Source: Anaerolineales bacterium
GTDB lineage: Bacteria > Chloroflexota > Anaerolineae > Anaerolineales > UBA11579
Assembly (NCBI GenBank): GCA_020059485.1
Contig: JAGVCA010000017.1
Coordinates: 1-46,553, forward strand
Length of the DNA: 46,553 nt
Direction of reading: 5' to 3'
The position numbers and the translations under genes are program-made. Positions 16,436-23,941 of the stretch are shown here, in pieces (positions within the stretch are counted from its first letter, which is position 1; each line of letters opens with the position of its first letter). The notes below the pieces were generated by a model, which saw nothing but the letters and a program-made list of their open reading frames with translations, did not search any database and was not told where the DNA came from.

Positions 16436-16464
16436 ATTTTACTAGAAATATGGCGGCTGGTCAA
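16436..16464 (-). promoter_or_regulatory. Promoter of the liv operon
   Basis: On the minus strand TTGACC (16459-16464), a 17-nt spacer and TAAAAT (16436-16441) form a good sigma-70-type promoter. The surrounding 16270-16560 region is AT-rich and contains no gene. Confidence 0.7.
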
Positions 16465-16641
16465 TCAATCGATTGCCAATCTCACCCTTCTTTTTAATGT
16501 TATTTTAATCTTTCAATTAAAATACATTTTTCATTATCCACTATTTTTGTGATATTTCAAAGCGCAAATCGTTATTCTGGTAAGATTGCCACCAGCCTGG
16601 AATCAAATTACCTCTCTCTCAAATCTTATAAGGCGGTCAGG

Positions 16642-17364
16642 ATGGACCCCGAACTCTATCACCACCACCACATCACCTATCTCGAAGACCTGCCCTACTG
16701 GCTCAGCCTGGCAGACGAATGTGGCGGGCCGATCCTTGAACTGGGCTGCGGCACCGGGCGGGTACTCACCCTGCTGCGGTCAGAGGGCTTCCAGGTCTTC
16801 GGCCTCGATCTGGCCCCAGCCATGCTTTCCTACCTGAAGCAACTGGACCCAAACGCACCCGTCTGGCAGGCGGATATGACCACCCTCAACCTCGGACAGC
16901 GCTTCCCGCTGATCCTGTTGACCTGCAACACCTACAGCACTCTTCCAGCCGAAGGCAGACGGGTTCTGCTGAGCCGGGTTTTTGCTCATCTGACGCCGGG
17001 CGGATGTTTTGCGGCCAGCCTGCCCAACCCGGCCGATCTGGCGGAGATGGGCGACAGCGATGAGGATGGCGTCGAGGAGATCTTCACCCTGCCCGAAACC
17101 GGCACACCCGTCCAGGTCAGTTCCAGCTGGGAGAGCGCCAGCGATACTGTCACCATCTTCTGGCACTATGATCGCCTGCTGCCGGACGGACAGGCTCAGC
17201 GCACCACCCACCCGATCCGCCACCAGCTGGACCCGGCCAGCGCCTACATCCAGGAGATGGAGCAGGCCGGGTTTACGGTCACTGCCAGGGGTGAGTTTTA
17301 CGGCAATCTCTACCAGCCCGAGGCTGATTTTCTGATCCTGGAGGCGCACAAACCGGCTAAATAA
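16642..17364 (+). CDS. Class I SAM-dependent methyltransferase
   Basis: A 240-residue soluble enzyme that transfers a methyl group from S-adenosylmethionine. Motif I is ILELGCGTGRVL (31-42), followed by the acidic strand end FGLDLAPAML and motif FPLILLTCNTYSTLP. The C-terminal beta-rich half (WESASDTVTIFWHYDRLLPDG, then FTVTARGEFYGNLYQPEADFLIL) is like small-molecule methyltransferases of the Methyltransf_25 group. The substrate cannot be told. I chose the ATG at 16642 because the preceding AAGGCGG is a plausible ribosome-binding site and homologous proteins begin close to the YLEDLPYW segment; the frame is open from a GTG at 16549. It is followed by a separate promoter, so it probably forms its own unit. 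Confidence 0.85.
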   Translation: MDPELYHHHHITYLEDLPYWLSLADECGGPILELGCGTGRVLTLLRSEGFQVFGLDLAPAMLSYLKQLDPNAPVWQADMTTLNLGQRFPLILLTCNTYSTLPAEGRRVLLSRVFAHLTPGGCFAASLPNPADLAEMGDSDEDGVEEIFTLPETGTPVQVSSSWESASDTVTIFWHYDRLLPDGQAQRTTHPIRHQLDPASAYIQEMEQAGFTVTARGEFYGNLYQPEADFLILEAHKPAK

Positions 17365-17372
17365 ACTGATAG

Positions 17373-17401
17373 TTGACGTCCACCTCAACACCCGCTATAC
17401 T
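17373..17401 (+). promoter_or_regulatory. Strong promoter of the short leader transcript
   Basis: TTGACG (17373-17378), exactly 17 nt, and TATACT (17396-17401): the best sigma-70-type promoter in the window, 8 nt after the methyltransferase stop. Confidence 0.85.
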
Positions 17402-17427
17402 TATGCCACACCGGAGGTGCACATCTT

Positions 17428-17475
17428 ATGCGAATAGCAGCCGCACAACCGAATAAAGTCAGGACCAGGCTCTAG
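17428..17475 (+). CDS. 15-codon leader peptide candidate
   Basis: A mini-gene encoding MRIAAAQPNKVRTRL. GGAGGTG ends 9 nt before the ATG, a consensus ribosome-binding site. The TAG stop is 1 nt from the 5' arm of a strong terminator, so a ribosome finishing here would cover that arm. Three of 15 codons are for arginine, including two AGG. This arrangement resembles a translational attenuator controlling the SWIM-domain gene downstream, or a small RNA of about 95 nt that happens to contain an open frame. The peptide itself has no recognisable domain. Confidence 0.5.
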   Translation: MRIAAAQPNKVRTRL

Positions 17476-17476
17476 A

Positions 17477-17502
17477 ACACGCGCCCAGCGCGTGTTTTTT
17501 TT
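17477..17502 (+). terminator. Terminator/attenuator between leader peptide and SWIM gene
   Basis: ACACGCGC (17477-17484) and GCGCGTGT (17488-17495) form an 8-bp GC-rich stem with a 3-nt loop and a run of eight Ts. Confidence 0.88.
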
Positions 17503-17529
17503 ATCACAACCAAAAGGAGAATTTCTCAC

Positions 17530-17754
17530 ATGGACAACGGAATGATCCGCAAGTACCAGAAAGCCAAACTCTACGCCGAGGAGCGGGAACGCTTCAAATT
17601 CAAGAGCCTCACTGTCGAGGTCGATGGCAAGAACAATCCTCACCAGGTCTCGTATCAAAACGGCGAATGGCAATGTGACTGCGATTATTTCATCGGGCGC
17701 GGCGAATGCACCCACACCATGGCAATTGAATTGTTGTTGAAGGATATGCTTTAG
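17530..17754 (+). CDS. Small SWIM zinc-finger protein
   Basis: A 74-residue protein with the SWIM signature CxCx(n)CxH: Cys49, Cys51, Cys60 and His62 in WQCDCDYFIGRGECTH, followed by the usual helix. SWIM fingers bind zinc and often nucleic acid or protein. Full SWIM proteins in bacteria are usually longer (helicase-associated or stand-alone of more than 100 residues), so this is a minimal version. The N-terminal half is basic and may bind DNA or RNA. AAGGAGA lies 9 nt before the ATG. It is preceded by a promoter, leader peptide and terminator that may regulate it by antitermination, and followed by an 11-bp stem terminator inside the end of the convergent acyltransferase gene. Confidence 0.82.
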   Translation: MDNGMIRKYQKAKLYAEERERFKFKSLTVEVDGKNNPHQVSYQNGEWQCDCDYFIGRGECTHTMAIELLLKDML

Positions 17755-17780
17755 GCAGATTCCCCGCCCATCATCAGAAG

Positions 17781-17813
17781 CAGCTTCTCTGCACTCAGGG
17801 GAGCTGTTTTTTT
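17781..17813 (+). terminator. SWIM gene terminator embedded in the acyltransferase 3' end
   Basis: CAGCTTCTCTG and CAGGGGAGCTG form an 11-bp stem (two wobbles, loop CACT) followed by seven Ts. The 3' arm and T run also encode the last residues KKQLP-stop of the convergent acyltransferase. Confidence 0.85.
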
Positions 17814-18562
17814 ATCGCCGACATCACCTGTGCGGCAACCTGAGTGTCCCGTTCTGACCGTTTTTCCGGGATCACCGGTGAGAACACCGTCCCGAACGAG
17901 ATCACATATTTTTCCCCGGACTCAGATACCCCGACCGGCAGCACCACCAAGCCGGCCTTGCAGAGGTGCGCGATGAATTCGCCTACCCCCTCCGGCGGAT
18001 CGCCGGGCTGCTGACCATTGTCCCGGCCTTCGGGCGCCAACCCGATACAAATCCCCTCGCCCTTCGCCAGCCGAATGGCGCGCAGCACCGCCATGGCTCT
18101 CTCCCCCACCTCGTGCGGAGCCGGGGGCATCGGCGGCATAATGATAAAACCGTAGCAGGCGGCCACACGGGAGAACAACACTCGGGTCAGCGGCGTGACC
18201 AGTGCATTTTTCCACCGCTCATCCGGGAATGTCCAGGCAGAGGTCATCACCCAATGGATATCCGCCTCTACATCCGGGTCCCGGCGGACCCCAAATGCCG
18301 CGCTGATCCCCAACCCGATCCACCAGGCCCCAAATCCGGAACGGCTGTAATGGTTACAAACAACGAGACAACCCGCGCGCGAGGGGATCTGCTCCAGGCC
18401 CAAAAACTCAATTTCTGGCCGGCCATCGGCTACCGCCGCCAGCGAATCAGCCAGCACGGAGCGCGGGCGGCCGAGCAAAACCGCACCGCCTGCCTGTAAC
18501 GCAAGGCGCGGGGGTATCCGGTAATTGGGCCGCAGGGTCATACCTGGCTTCTGTGCTATCAT
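17795..18562 (-). CDS. PlsC-like acyltransferase with degenerate HX4D motif
   Basis: A 255-residue protein of the glycerolipid acyltransferase superfamily, which transfers acyl chains to lysophospholipids. Block I appears as CNHYSRSGF (His71), but the position of the catalytic Asp in NHX4D is Gly76. Block III, LAPEGRD (Glu178, Arg180), is intact, and the LVVLPVGV strand follows as usual. Loss of the Asp suggests a changed or absent acyl-transfer activity, though some divergent members use other residues. There is no strong membrane helix. The ATG at 18562 is preceded at 7 nt by TAAAAT and by no ribosome-binding site, so it may be leaderless; a second ATG at 18541 is possible. It is divergent from an MFS gene. 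Confidence 0.75.
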   Translation of the reverse strand: MIAQKPGMTLRPNYRIPPRLALQAGGAVLLGRPRSVLADSLAAVADGRPEIEFLGLEQIPSRAGCLVVCNHYSRSGFGAWWIGLGISAAFGVRRDPDVEADIHWVMTSAWTFPDERWKNALVTPLTRVLFSRVAACYGFIIMPPMPPAPHEVGERAMAVLRAIRLAKGEGICIGLAPEGRDNGQQPGDPPEGVGEFIAHLCKAGLVVLPVGVSESGEKYVISFGTVFSPVIPEKRSERDTQVAAQVMSAIKKQLP

Positions 18563-18597
18563 TGGCGCAATTTTACCTTTCAGCGGAGGACTGTGTG

Positions 18598-19827
18598 GTG
18601 AAAATCAGAACCTATTTCCTAATGAATATCTATTGGTTCGGTTTGGCCTTTGTCTGGAACGGACTGCACCCGATCATTTTGCCAGCCATGCTGCTTGGCC
18701 TCGTGCCAGAAACCCAGAAAAACACTTACCTCGGCATCCTGACCTTCTTCGGCCTGGTGATCGCCATGATCATACAGCCGCTGGCAGGTTCGCTCTCCGA
18801 CCGGCACGGTGCGAAATGGGGGCGGCGGCGTCCCTGGATGCTGGCCGGTACGCTGGTTGCCCTGCTGTTCCTGGCCGGGATGGCGGCCTCCAGCATGTGG
18901 TTCATCGGGATCGCGGCCGCTTACCTGCTCCTGCAGATCGCCATGAACACCGCCCAGGGACCTGCCCAGGGACTGATCCCGGACCTCGTCCCGCCTGAGC
19001 GGCGCGGTTTTGCTTCCGGGATCAAAAATTTATTCGACATGGGCGGGTTGGTCGTTACCTCTCTGGTTGCCGGTCAGTTGATGGGCAGCGGTAACCCGGC
19101 CTTGGCGATCGCCATCATCGCGGCGGTACTGGCGGTCAGCACCGCCATCACCCTGGTCGGCACTCCGGAATCCCGGCCGGTACCCCAGCCGGAAACCAGC
19201 GACCGCCCCGAATCCTCTCCCACGCTCGATTTCCTCCGTCTCGACCGGAAGCAATATCCTGACTATGCCCGGCTCTTATCCTCACGGTTCCTGATCCTGC
19301 TGGGGATCTACGCCGTCCAGGGATTCGCCCAATACTTTATCCGCGACCGGCTGGGGATCCCAAATGCAGCCGAGGTGACCGGCAATCTGATGGCTGCCAT
19401 CGGTGTCACCCTGACACTGCTGGTCTTCCCCGCTGGCTGGCTCTCAGACTGCTTTGGACGGAAAACTCTGAATATCTTTGGCGGCGGTCTGGCCTCCGTG
19501 GGGATCGTCCTGCTGGTCTTTGTCCAGGATGTGACCATGCTGTATCTGGTCGGCGGGATCATCGGGATGGCCACCGGGATCTTCCTCAGCGTCAACTGGG
19601 CGTTGGCCACCGACCTGATCCCCGAAGCCGAAGCCGGCAAATACATGGGTCTATCCAACCTGGCGACAGCCGGTGCCGGGGCCAGCGCCCGGCTGGCCGG
19701 GCCGCTGATCGACCTGATCAACAACTTCCAGCCCCGAGAATACCTCGGCTATCCGGTGGTCTTCACCCTGGCCGCCATGACCGCGCTGGCGGGCACGCTG
19801 CTGCTCGGCAAGATCAAAACCAAATAG
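18598..19827 (+). CDS. MFS transporter (sugar-cation symporter-like)
   Basis: Membrane transporter of 409 residues with twelve predicted helices and the family loop motif LSDRHGAKWGRRRPWM (about 62-77), reminiscent of glycoside-pentoside-hexuronide/sucrose-type MFS proteins. The repeat in the second half is LSDCFGRKTLNIFG. The direction and substrate are unknown. I chose GTG at 18598: GGAGGA ends 7 nt before it, whereas an upstream in-frame TTG/ATG region (18553) has no ribosome-binding site and overlaps the divergent gene's promoter. It is followed 76 nt later by a second MFS gene on the same strand. Confidence 0.87.
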   Translation: MKIRTYFLMNIYWFGLAFVWNGLHPIILPAMLLGLVPETQKNTYLGILTFFGLVIAMIIQPLAGSLSDRHGAKWGRRRPWMLAGTLVALLFLAGMAASSMWFIGIAAAYLLLQIAMNTAQGPAQGLIPDLVPPERRGFASGIKNLFDMGGLVVTSLVAGQLMGSGNPALAIAIIAAVLAVSTAITLVGTPESRPVPQPETSDRPESSPTLDFLRLDRKQYPDYARLLSSRFLILLGIYAVQGFAQYFIRDRLGIPNAAEVTGNLMAAIGVTLTLLVFPAGWLSDCFGRKTLNIFGGGLASVGIVLLVFVQDVTMLYLVGGIIGMATGIFLSVNWALATDLIPEAEAGKYMGLSNLATAGAGASARLAGPLIDLINNFQPREYLGYPVVFTLAAMTALAGTLLLGKIKTK

Positions 19828-19903
19828 TCTCGAGAAACGAACGCCATTCTCGGGGTTACAATTAGCAGCATTTATTAAGCAACCAGATCGCAGGAGTGTC
19901 ATT

Positions 19904-21127
19904 TTGAATGAAAAAACGAGTTATCAGGTCTATGGGTATCGCTGGGTTGTGCTGGCCGCCTTCATGTTCATCCTGGCCGCCAACCAGCTTTTGTGGATCT
20001 CTTTCGCCCCGATCACCAGCACCGCTGCCGCCTATTACGGTGTCGACGATCTGGGCATTGGCCTGCTCTCATTGAGTTTTATGGCCGTCTTCATCGTTTT
20101 CTCCATCCCCGCCTCCTGGGCGATCGACACCTACGGCATTCGGGTTGCCGTCGGCATCGGCGCTGCCCTGACCGGCATCTTCGGCTTGCTGCGCGGTTTC
20201 GCATCGGATTACACCTTTGTGCTCATCACCCAGATCGGGATCGCTATCGGCCAGCCCTTCCTGCTCAACGCCACCACCACCGTGGCCGCCCGCTGGTTCC
20301 CAGCTGAGGACCGGGCTACCGCCGCCGGCCTGGGTTCCCTGGCTTCCTATCTCGGGATCCTCACCGCCTTGGTGCTGACCCCCTACCTGACACTCCGTTC
20401 CCGGATCGATGGGATGCTGCTGATTTACGGCGTAGTGGCGATGGTCGCCGCTGTCGTGTTCTTCGTGCTCGTTCGGGAGCGTCCGCCAACGCCCCCCTGC
20501 CCCCCGGAGCAGGAAAAACGTTCGCTGGTCTTTGACGGCATGAAGGAATCCCTCCGCATCCGGGATTTCATCCTGCTCATGCTGGTCTTTTTCGTCGGCC
20601 TGGGGATCTTCAACTCGGTCACCACCTGGATCGAGGATATCGTCCGGCCGCGCGGCTTCTCGATCATTCAGGCCGGCAACATGGGCGGGTTGATGATCTT
20701 CGGCGGGATCCTCGGCGCGCTGGTCATTCCGATCCTTTCGGACCGTGTCCGAAAACGCGTACCCTACCTCATCCTGGCTGTGGCTGGCGCCACCCTGGGT
20801 CTGGTTGGGATCACCTTTGCCCCCAGCTACTGGCTGATGATGATCTCGTCCTTCATTTTCGGCTTCTTCCTGCTCAGCGCCGGACCGATTGGCTTCCAGT
20901 ACGGGGCGGAACTGACCCACCCCACGCCGGAAGGCACCTCGAACGGGATGCTCCTGTTAATGGGCCAGGTATCCGGGATTGCCTTGATTTTGAGTCTCGA
21001 TGCCTTTAAATCCCCTGATACCGGCTCAATGACCGCCCCGCTGGTCGTGATGATCGGGCTGCTGGCTGGCTGTCTGCTGCTGACCACCCGGCTGCATGAA
21101 CCAAAGATCTTCCTGACAGAAAATTAA
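19904..21127 (+). CDS. MFS transporter (FLVCR/NNP-like)
   Basis: A second, unrelated MFS carrier of 407 residues and twelve helices. The stretch TVAARWFPAEDRATAAGLGSLA (about 123-144) is typical of heme/choline-exporter-like (FLVCR) and oxalate/formate-related MFS families; the substrate stays open. The start is TTG at 19904 with AGGAGTG 5-8 nt upstream; the overlapping ATG at 19908 is out of frame. It is preceded by a weak hairpin and followed 27 nt later by a small membrane protein gene, with which it may be co-transcribed. Confidence 0.87.
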   Translation: MNEKTSYQVYGYRWVVLAAFMFILAANQLLWISFAPITSTAAAYYGVDDLGIGLLSLSFMAVFIVFSIPASWAIDTYGIRVAVGIGAALTGIFGLLRGFASDYTFVLITQIGIAIGQPFLLNATTTVAARWFPAEDRATAAGLGSLASYLGILTALVLTPYLTLRSRIDGMLLIYGVVAMVAAVVFFVLVRERPPTPPCPPEQEKRSLVFDGMKESLRIRDFILLMLVFFVGLGIFNSVTTWIEDIVRPRGFSIIQAGNMGGLMIFGGILGALVIPILSDRVRKRVPYLILAVAGATLGLVGITFAPSYWLMMISSFIFGFFLLSAGPIGFQYGAELTHPTPEGTSNGMLLLMGQVSGIALILSLDAFKSPDTGSMTAPLVVMIGLLAGCLLLTTRLHEPKIFLTEN

Positions 21128-21154
21128 ACCTTAACCGCCGCTCCAGGAGACAAT

Positions 21155-21502
21155 ATGAAAACCCAGGACATCCTGCCCGTCGCGATCTCGATCGTTGTGA
21201 TCATCCTGATCGCAGTACTGCAAAAACAAAGCCGCGTCTTTGCCGCCATCACCGCTACCATGCCGCTGAGCGTGCCCCTGGGCATCTGGATCGTGGCCAG
21301 CGCATCCAAGGACGATAAACTCGCTCTCACAGAGTTCACTGCAGGCACTTTCACCGGGATCATCCCGACCGTTGGGTTCATCGTGGCCGCCTGGTTGGTC
21401 GCCCGCACCGGTGCGCCGGTGGGGAAGGTGCTGCTGGCGGGTTACGCCACCTGGGGTGTCATGACCTTGCTGATCGCGGGACTGCGGCGGTTCTTGTTGT
21501 GA
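21155..21502 (+). CDS. Small integral membrane protein (DUF3147-like)
   Basis: A 115-residue protein with four predicted membrane helices and short loops: about 8-25, 32-50, 68-88 and 92-110. The pattern resembles the DUF3147 group (stretches such as ITATMPLSVPLGIWIV), whose function is unknown. There is no signal peptide. AGGAG lies 5 nt upstream of the ATG at 21155. It is the last gene of a plus-strand run and may be co-expressed with the preceding MFS carrier. The family assignment is tentative. Confidence 0.7.
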   Translation: MKTQDILPVAISIVVIILIAVLQKQSRVFAAITATMPLSVPLGIWIVASASKDDKLALTEFTAGTFTGIIPTVGFIVAAWLVARTGAPVGKVLLAGYATWGVMTLLIAGLRRFLL

Positions 21503-21534
21503 GCAAAGTTTTGTGATGTCTGTGAAAAATTCAG

Positions 21535-21710
21535 TTTAACCACAGATAAACACAGATGGACCCTGACGTGGGATCAATCAATGCAGGTTTTCCCAGTTGG
21601 TAAGGATTATCTCAGAGGGATTGGTAAATAAAACTGGATGGCCGGCACCAATTCCAGCGCGATCTGAAACCCACCCCATCCGTGTTTATCTGTGTTCATC
21701 TGTGGTTTAA
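21535..21710. repeat. Inverted-repeat-flanked element built from a decanucleotide unit (MITE-like)
   Basis: Left end 21535-21559 and right end 21676-21710 are reverse complements except that the right end has one extra 10-nt unit (TGTGTTCATC-type). The 115 nt between them hold no gene, but include CCAGTT...AACTGG dyads. It lies directly downstream of fumC. Confidence 0.6.
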
Positions 21711-21716
21711 AAGGTT

Positions 21717-23147
21717 TTATTTAACGATCCCACCTTCGGTTAATTTACGCAAATCACTGAGCGCTGCCTCCACCTCTTCGGCGGTCACCGGACGTCCTTC
21801 GCTGACATGCTGCAAAGCGCCAGCCCGGGCTTTCTCCACCGCCAGGTCCCGGATGGGCACACCCTGCCCCAGCGCTTCCTTGACCAGCGCAGCCCCGGCC
21901 TGATAGCCGATCACCGGGTTCAGCGCCGTCACGACGATCGCGTTACGCGCCAGCCAGCCCTCGGCCTGCGCTTGATTGGCGGTGATCCCCACCACACATT
22001 TGTCGGAAAATGCCGTGAGCGAACCGATCACGACCTGCATCATCTCGAACAGGTTATGGGCGATGATCGGCATCATTACGTTCAATTCCAGCTGGCCAGC
22101 CTGCGAAGCCAGGGCTACGGTCGTGTCGTTGCCGATCACATGATACATCGCCATATTGGTCATCTCGGCCAGCACCGGGTTGACCTTCCCCGGCATGATG
22201 CTCGACCCCGGCTGTACCGCCGGCAGGCGGATCTCGTCCAGGCCGGTGGCCGGGCCGGAGGCCAGCAAGCGGATGTCGTTGGCGATCCGGGTGATGGTCA
22301 GTGCCAGCGTCCGCAAGGAAGCGGAGAAATCGGCCGCATCGGCCATCGACTGCATGCTTTCGAACAGATTATCGGATTCGCGCAGTTCCAACCCGGTGAC
22401 CCGCGACAGGGCGGCCACCATCCGGGCGTGATACTCTGGGTGGGCATTCAGCCCGCTGCCGGTGGCCGTCCCGCCAATCCCCAGCCGGCGCAGACCCTCC
22501 CCCGCCCGGCGGATGCGCTCGCCATCCCGCCGTACCGCCAGCGCATAAGCCCCAAATTCCTGCCCCAGCCGCACCGGGACAGCATCCTGTAAATGCGTCC
22601 GCCCGGACTTGACAATCCCGTCAAATTCGGCCGCTTTGGCATCCAGCGCGTCCGCCAACCCGTCCACCACCGCCAGCAGTTCATCCAGCCGCCACAGCGC
22701 CCCCAGCCGGATGGCGGTCGGGATGGTGTCATTGGTCGACTGCGCCATGTTGACATGGTCATTCGGATTGACCCGGTACTCGCCCAGCCCGCCGCCCAGG
22801 ATCTGAGTCGCCCGGTTGGCCAGCACCTCGTTGGTATTCATATTATGACTGGTGCCGGCCCCGGCTTGAAACGGATCGACCACGAAATGCTCGTCCCAAT
22901 GCCCGGACATGGCTTCCTCCCCGGCCCGGATGATCGCGTCCGCCTTGTCAGCCTCCAGCAGGCCCAGCTCGCGGTTGACCTCGGCGGCGCAGCGTTTGAT
23001 CGCCGCCATCGACCAGATGAACGCCCGCCAGGGCTTTATCCCGGAGACCGGGAAATTCTCCACCGCCCGCTGCGCCTGCGCCCCCCACAGCGCCCCCTCC
23101 GGGACGCGCACCTCACCCAGCGAGTCTTTTTCGATCCGTGCTGCCAT
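21717..23147 (-). CDS. fumC: Class II fumarase/aspartase superfamily lyase, probably fumarate hydratase
   Basis: Reversibly hydrates fumarate to malate in the TCA cycle; cytoplasmic tetramer in this family. The 476 residues carry the superfamily signature GSSIMPGKVNP and the RIEKDSLGEVRVP and WGAQAQRAVENF N-terminus typical of FumC. Other stretches lean towards aspartate ammonia-lyase (GRTHLQDAVPVRLGQEF, GNDTTVALASQAGQLELNV), so aspartase activity cannot be excluded; the GK in IMPGKVNP favours fumarase. The ATG at 23147 has AGAGG 8 nt upstream; a GTG at 23156 is less likely. A TATAAT box is present about 36 nt upstream of the start, and decanucleotide repeats flank the gene on both sides. Confidence 0.8.
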   Translation of the reverse strand: MAARIEKDSLGEVRVPEGALWGAQAQRAVENFPVSGIKPWRAFIWSMAAIKRCAAEVNRELGLLEADKADAIIRAGEEAMSGHWDEHFVVDPFQAGAGTSHNMNTNEVLANRATQILGGGLGEYRVNPNDHVNMAQSTNDTIPTAIRLGALWRLDELLAVVDGLADALDAKAAEFDGIVKSGRTHLQDAVPVRLGQEFGAYALAVRRDGERIRRAGEGLRRLGIGGTATGSGLNAHPEYHARMVAALSRVTGLELRESDNLFESMQSMADAADFSASLRTLALTITRIANDIRLLASGPATGLDEIRLPAVQPGSSIMPGKVNPVLAEMTNMAMYHVIGNDTTVALASQAGQLELNVMMPIIAHNLFEMMQVVIGSLTAFSDKCVVGITANQAQAEGWLARNAIVVTALNPVIGYQAGAALVKEALGQGVPIRDLAVEKARAGALQHVSEGRPVTAEEVEAALSDLRKLTEGGIVK

Positions 23148-23182
23148 TGATGCCACCTCTGATTGGGAGTTATTGTGTCCGA

Positions 23183-23215
23183 ATTATACTTGAGGAAAAT
23201 CAGTTACTGAGTAAC
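23183..23215 (-). promoter_or_regulatory. fumC -10 box with overlapping palindrome
   Basis: TATAAT lies at 23183-23188 on the minus strand. The expected -35 region is covered by the perfect inverted repeat GTTACTGAGTAAC (23203-23215), which could be an operator; no good -35 hexamer is seen, consistent with an activator- or repressor-controlled promoter. Confidence 0.4.
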
Positions 23216-23219
23216 GAGT

Positions 23220-23415
23220 CACCGGGGGACGAGGGAAAAGAATAAATAAATCTCACCTGCGAAGCAAGTCGGCTCACACCCTAATAACCAGCGGCCTGCC
23301 CTTTCCCTCTCCCTTGTTGGGAGAAGGCGGTGAGGGAGTCCCAGGGAATGAATTCCCTGGCGAAACCGGGTTGAAAGCCTTCCCTGATTCCCCCTGCTAG
23401 ACTCACCCCACCACC
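23220..23415. other. Gene-free stretch with hairpins between fumC and the VOC gene
   Basis: No gene is supported. It holds CTCTCCC...GGGAGAAG and CCAGGGAAT/ATTCCCTGG (23341-23360) hairpins of the kind seen in dispersed intergenic repeats, then a copy of the decanucleotide repeat. Confidence 0.5.
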
Positions 23416-23450
23416 CCATCTGTGTTGATCTGTGTTCATCTGTGGTTTAG
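23416..23450 (-). repeat. Third copy of the decanucleotide repeat
   Basis: 35 nt matching 21676-21710 at all but about four positions and in the same orientation, with the same CACCCCATC flank. The unit is TGTGTTNATC, repeated with a 10-bp period. Confidence 0.65.
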
Positions 23451-23458
23451 CTCAAACG

Positions 23459-23932
23459 CTATCCCTGCTCGTAAGCTGCGCGCAGCCCGGCGATCTCCAG
23501 CTTGCTCATCTTGAGCATCGCCTCCGTTGCCCGCTGCGCCGCTTCCGGGTCCGGGCCACCCGTCAGTTCATACAACGCCACCGGGACCACCTGCCATGAC
23601 AACCCGAACTTGTCCATCAGCCACCCGCACTGGCTGTATTCGCCACCCTCGCCGAGTTTCTCCCAGTAATAATCGATCTCCTCCTGGGTATCACAGTCCA
23701 CCACGAACGAGATCGAGGGATTAAAACTGAAGACCGGCCCGCCGTTCAGTGCCACAAAGCGCTGCCCGTTGATCTCAAATTCGATCGTCATCACCGTTCC
23801 GGCCAGACCGGGCCCGGACTCGCCATAGCGCGCCACTTCGTAGACCTTGGCGTTTTTGAAAATGCCGGTGTAGTGGGTTACGGCTTCCTCTGCCTGGTCG
23901 TCAAACCATAAAAATGTTTTTAGCGGATGCAT
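23459..23932 (-). CDS. VOC-superfamily protein (PhnB/3-demethylubiquinone-methyltransferase-like)
   Basis: A 157-residue protein of the vicinal-oxygen-chelate fold group often annotated PhnB-like or 3-demethylubiquinone-9 3-methyltransferase-like, although such proteins are not shown to be methyltransferases. Motifs: FLWFDDQAEEAVTHYTGIF, GQRFVALNGGPVFSFNPSISF, CDTQEEIDYYWEKLGEGGE, CGWLMDKFGLSWQVVP. Metal-binding positions cannot be fixed with confidence. GGAG lies 7 nt before the ATG at 23932. It starts 10 nt after the DUF2277 stop and ends the minus-strand propeller/MoaD cassette. The reaction is unknown. Confidence 0.88.
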   Translation of the reverse strand: MHPLKTFLWFDDQAEEAVTHYTGIFKNAKVYEVARYGESGPGLAGTVMTIEFEINGQRFVALNGGPVFSFNPSISFVVDCDTQEEIDYYWEKLGEGGEYSQCGWLMDKFGLSWQVVPVALYELTGGPDPEAAQRATEAMLKMSKLEIAGLRAAYEQG

Positions 23933-23941
23933 GACAGTCTC

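Noticed and set aside
20069-20920. A 283-codon minus-strand frame opposite the second MFS gene
   Set aside because: The composition is typical of an antisense shadow (many Asp, Gly, Gln) and there is no start context or domain; the plus-strand transporter is convincing.
23219-23419. A 66-codon minus-strand frame between fumC and the VOC gene
   Set aside because: It reads through GC-rich dispersed hairpins (LPTRERERAG-type translation) and is a repeat artefact without a ribosome-binding site.
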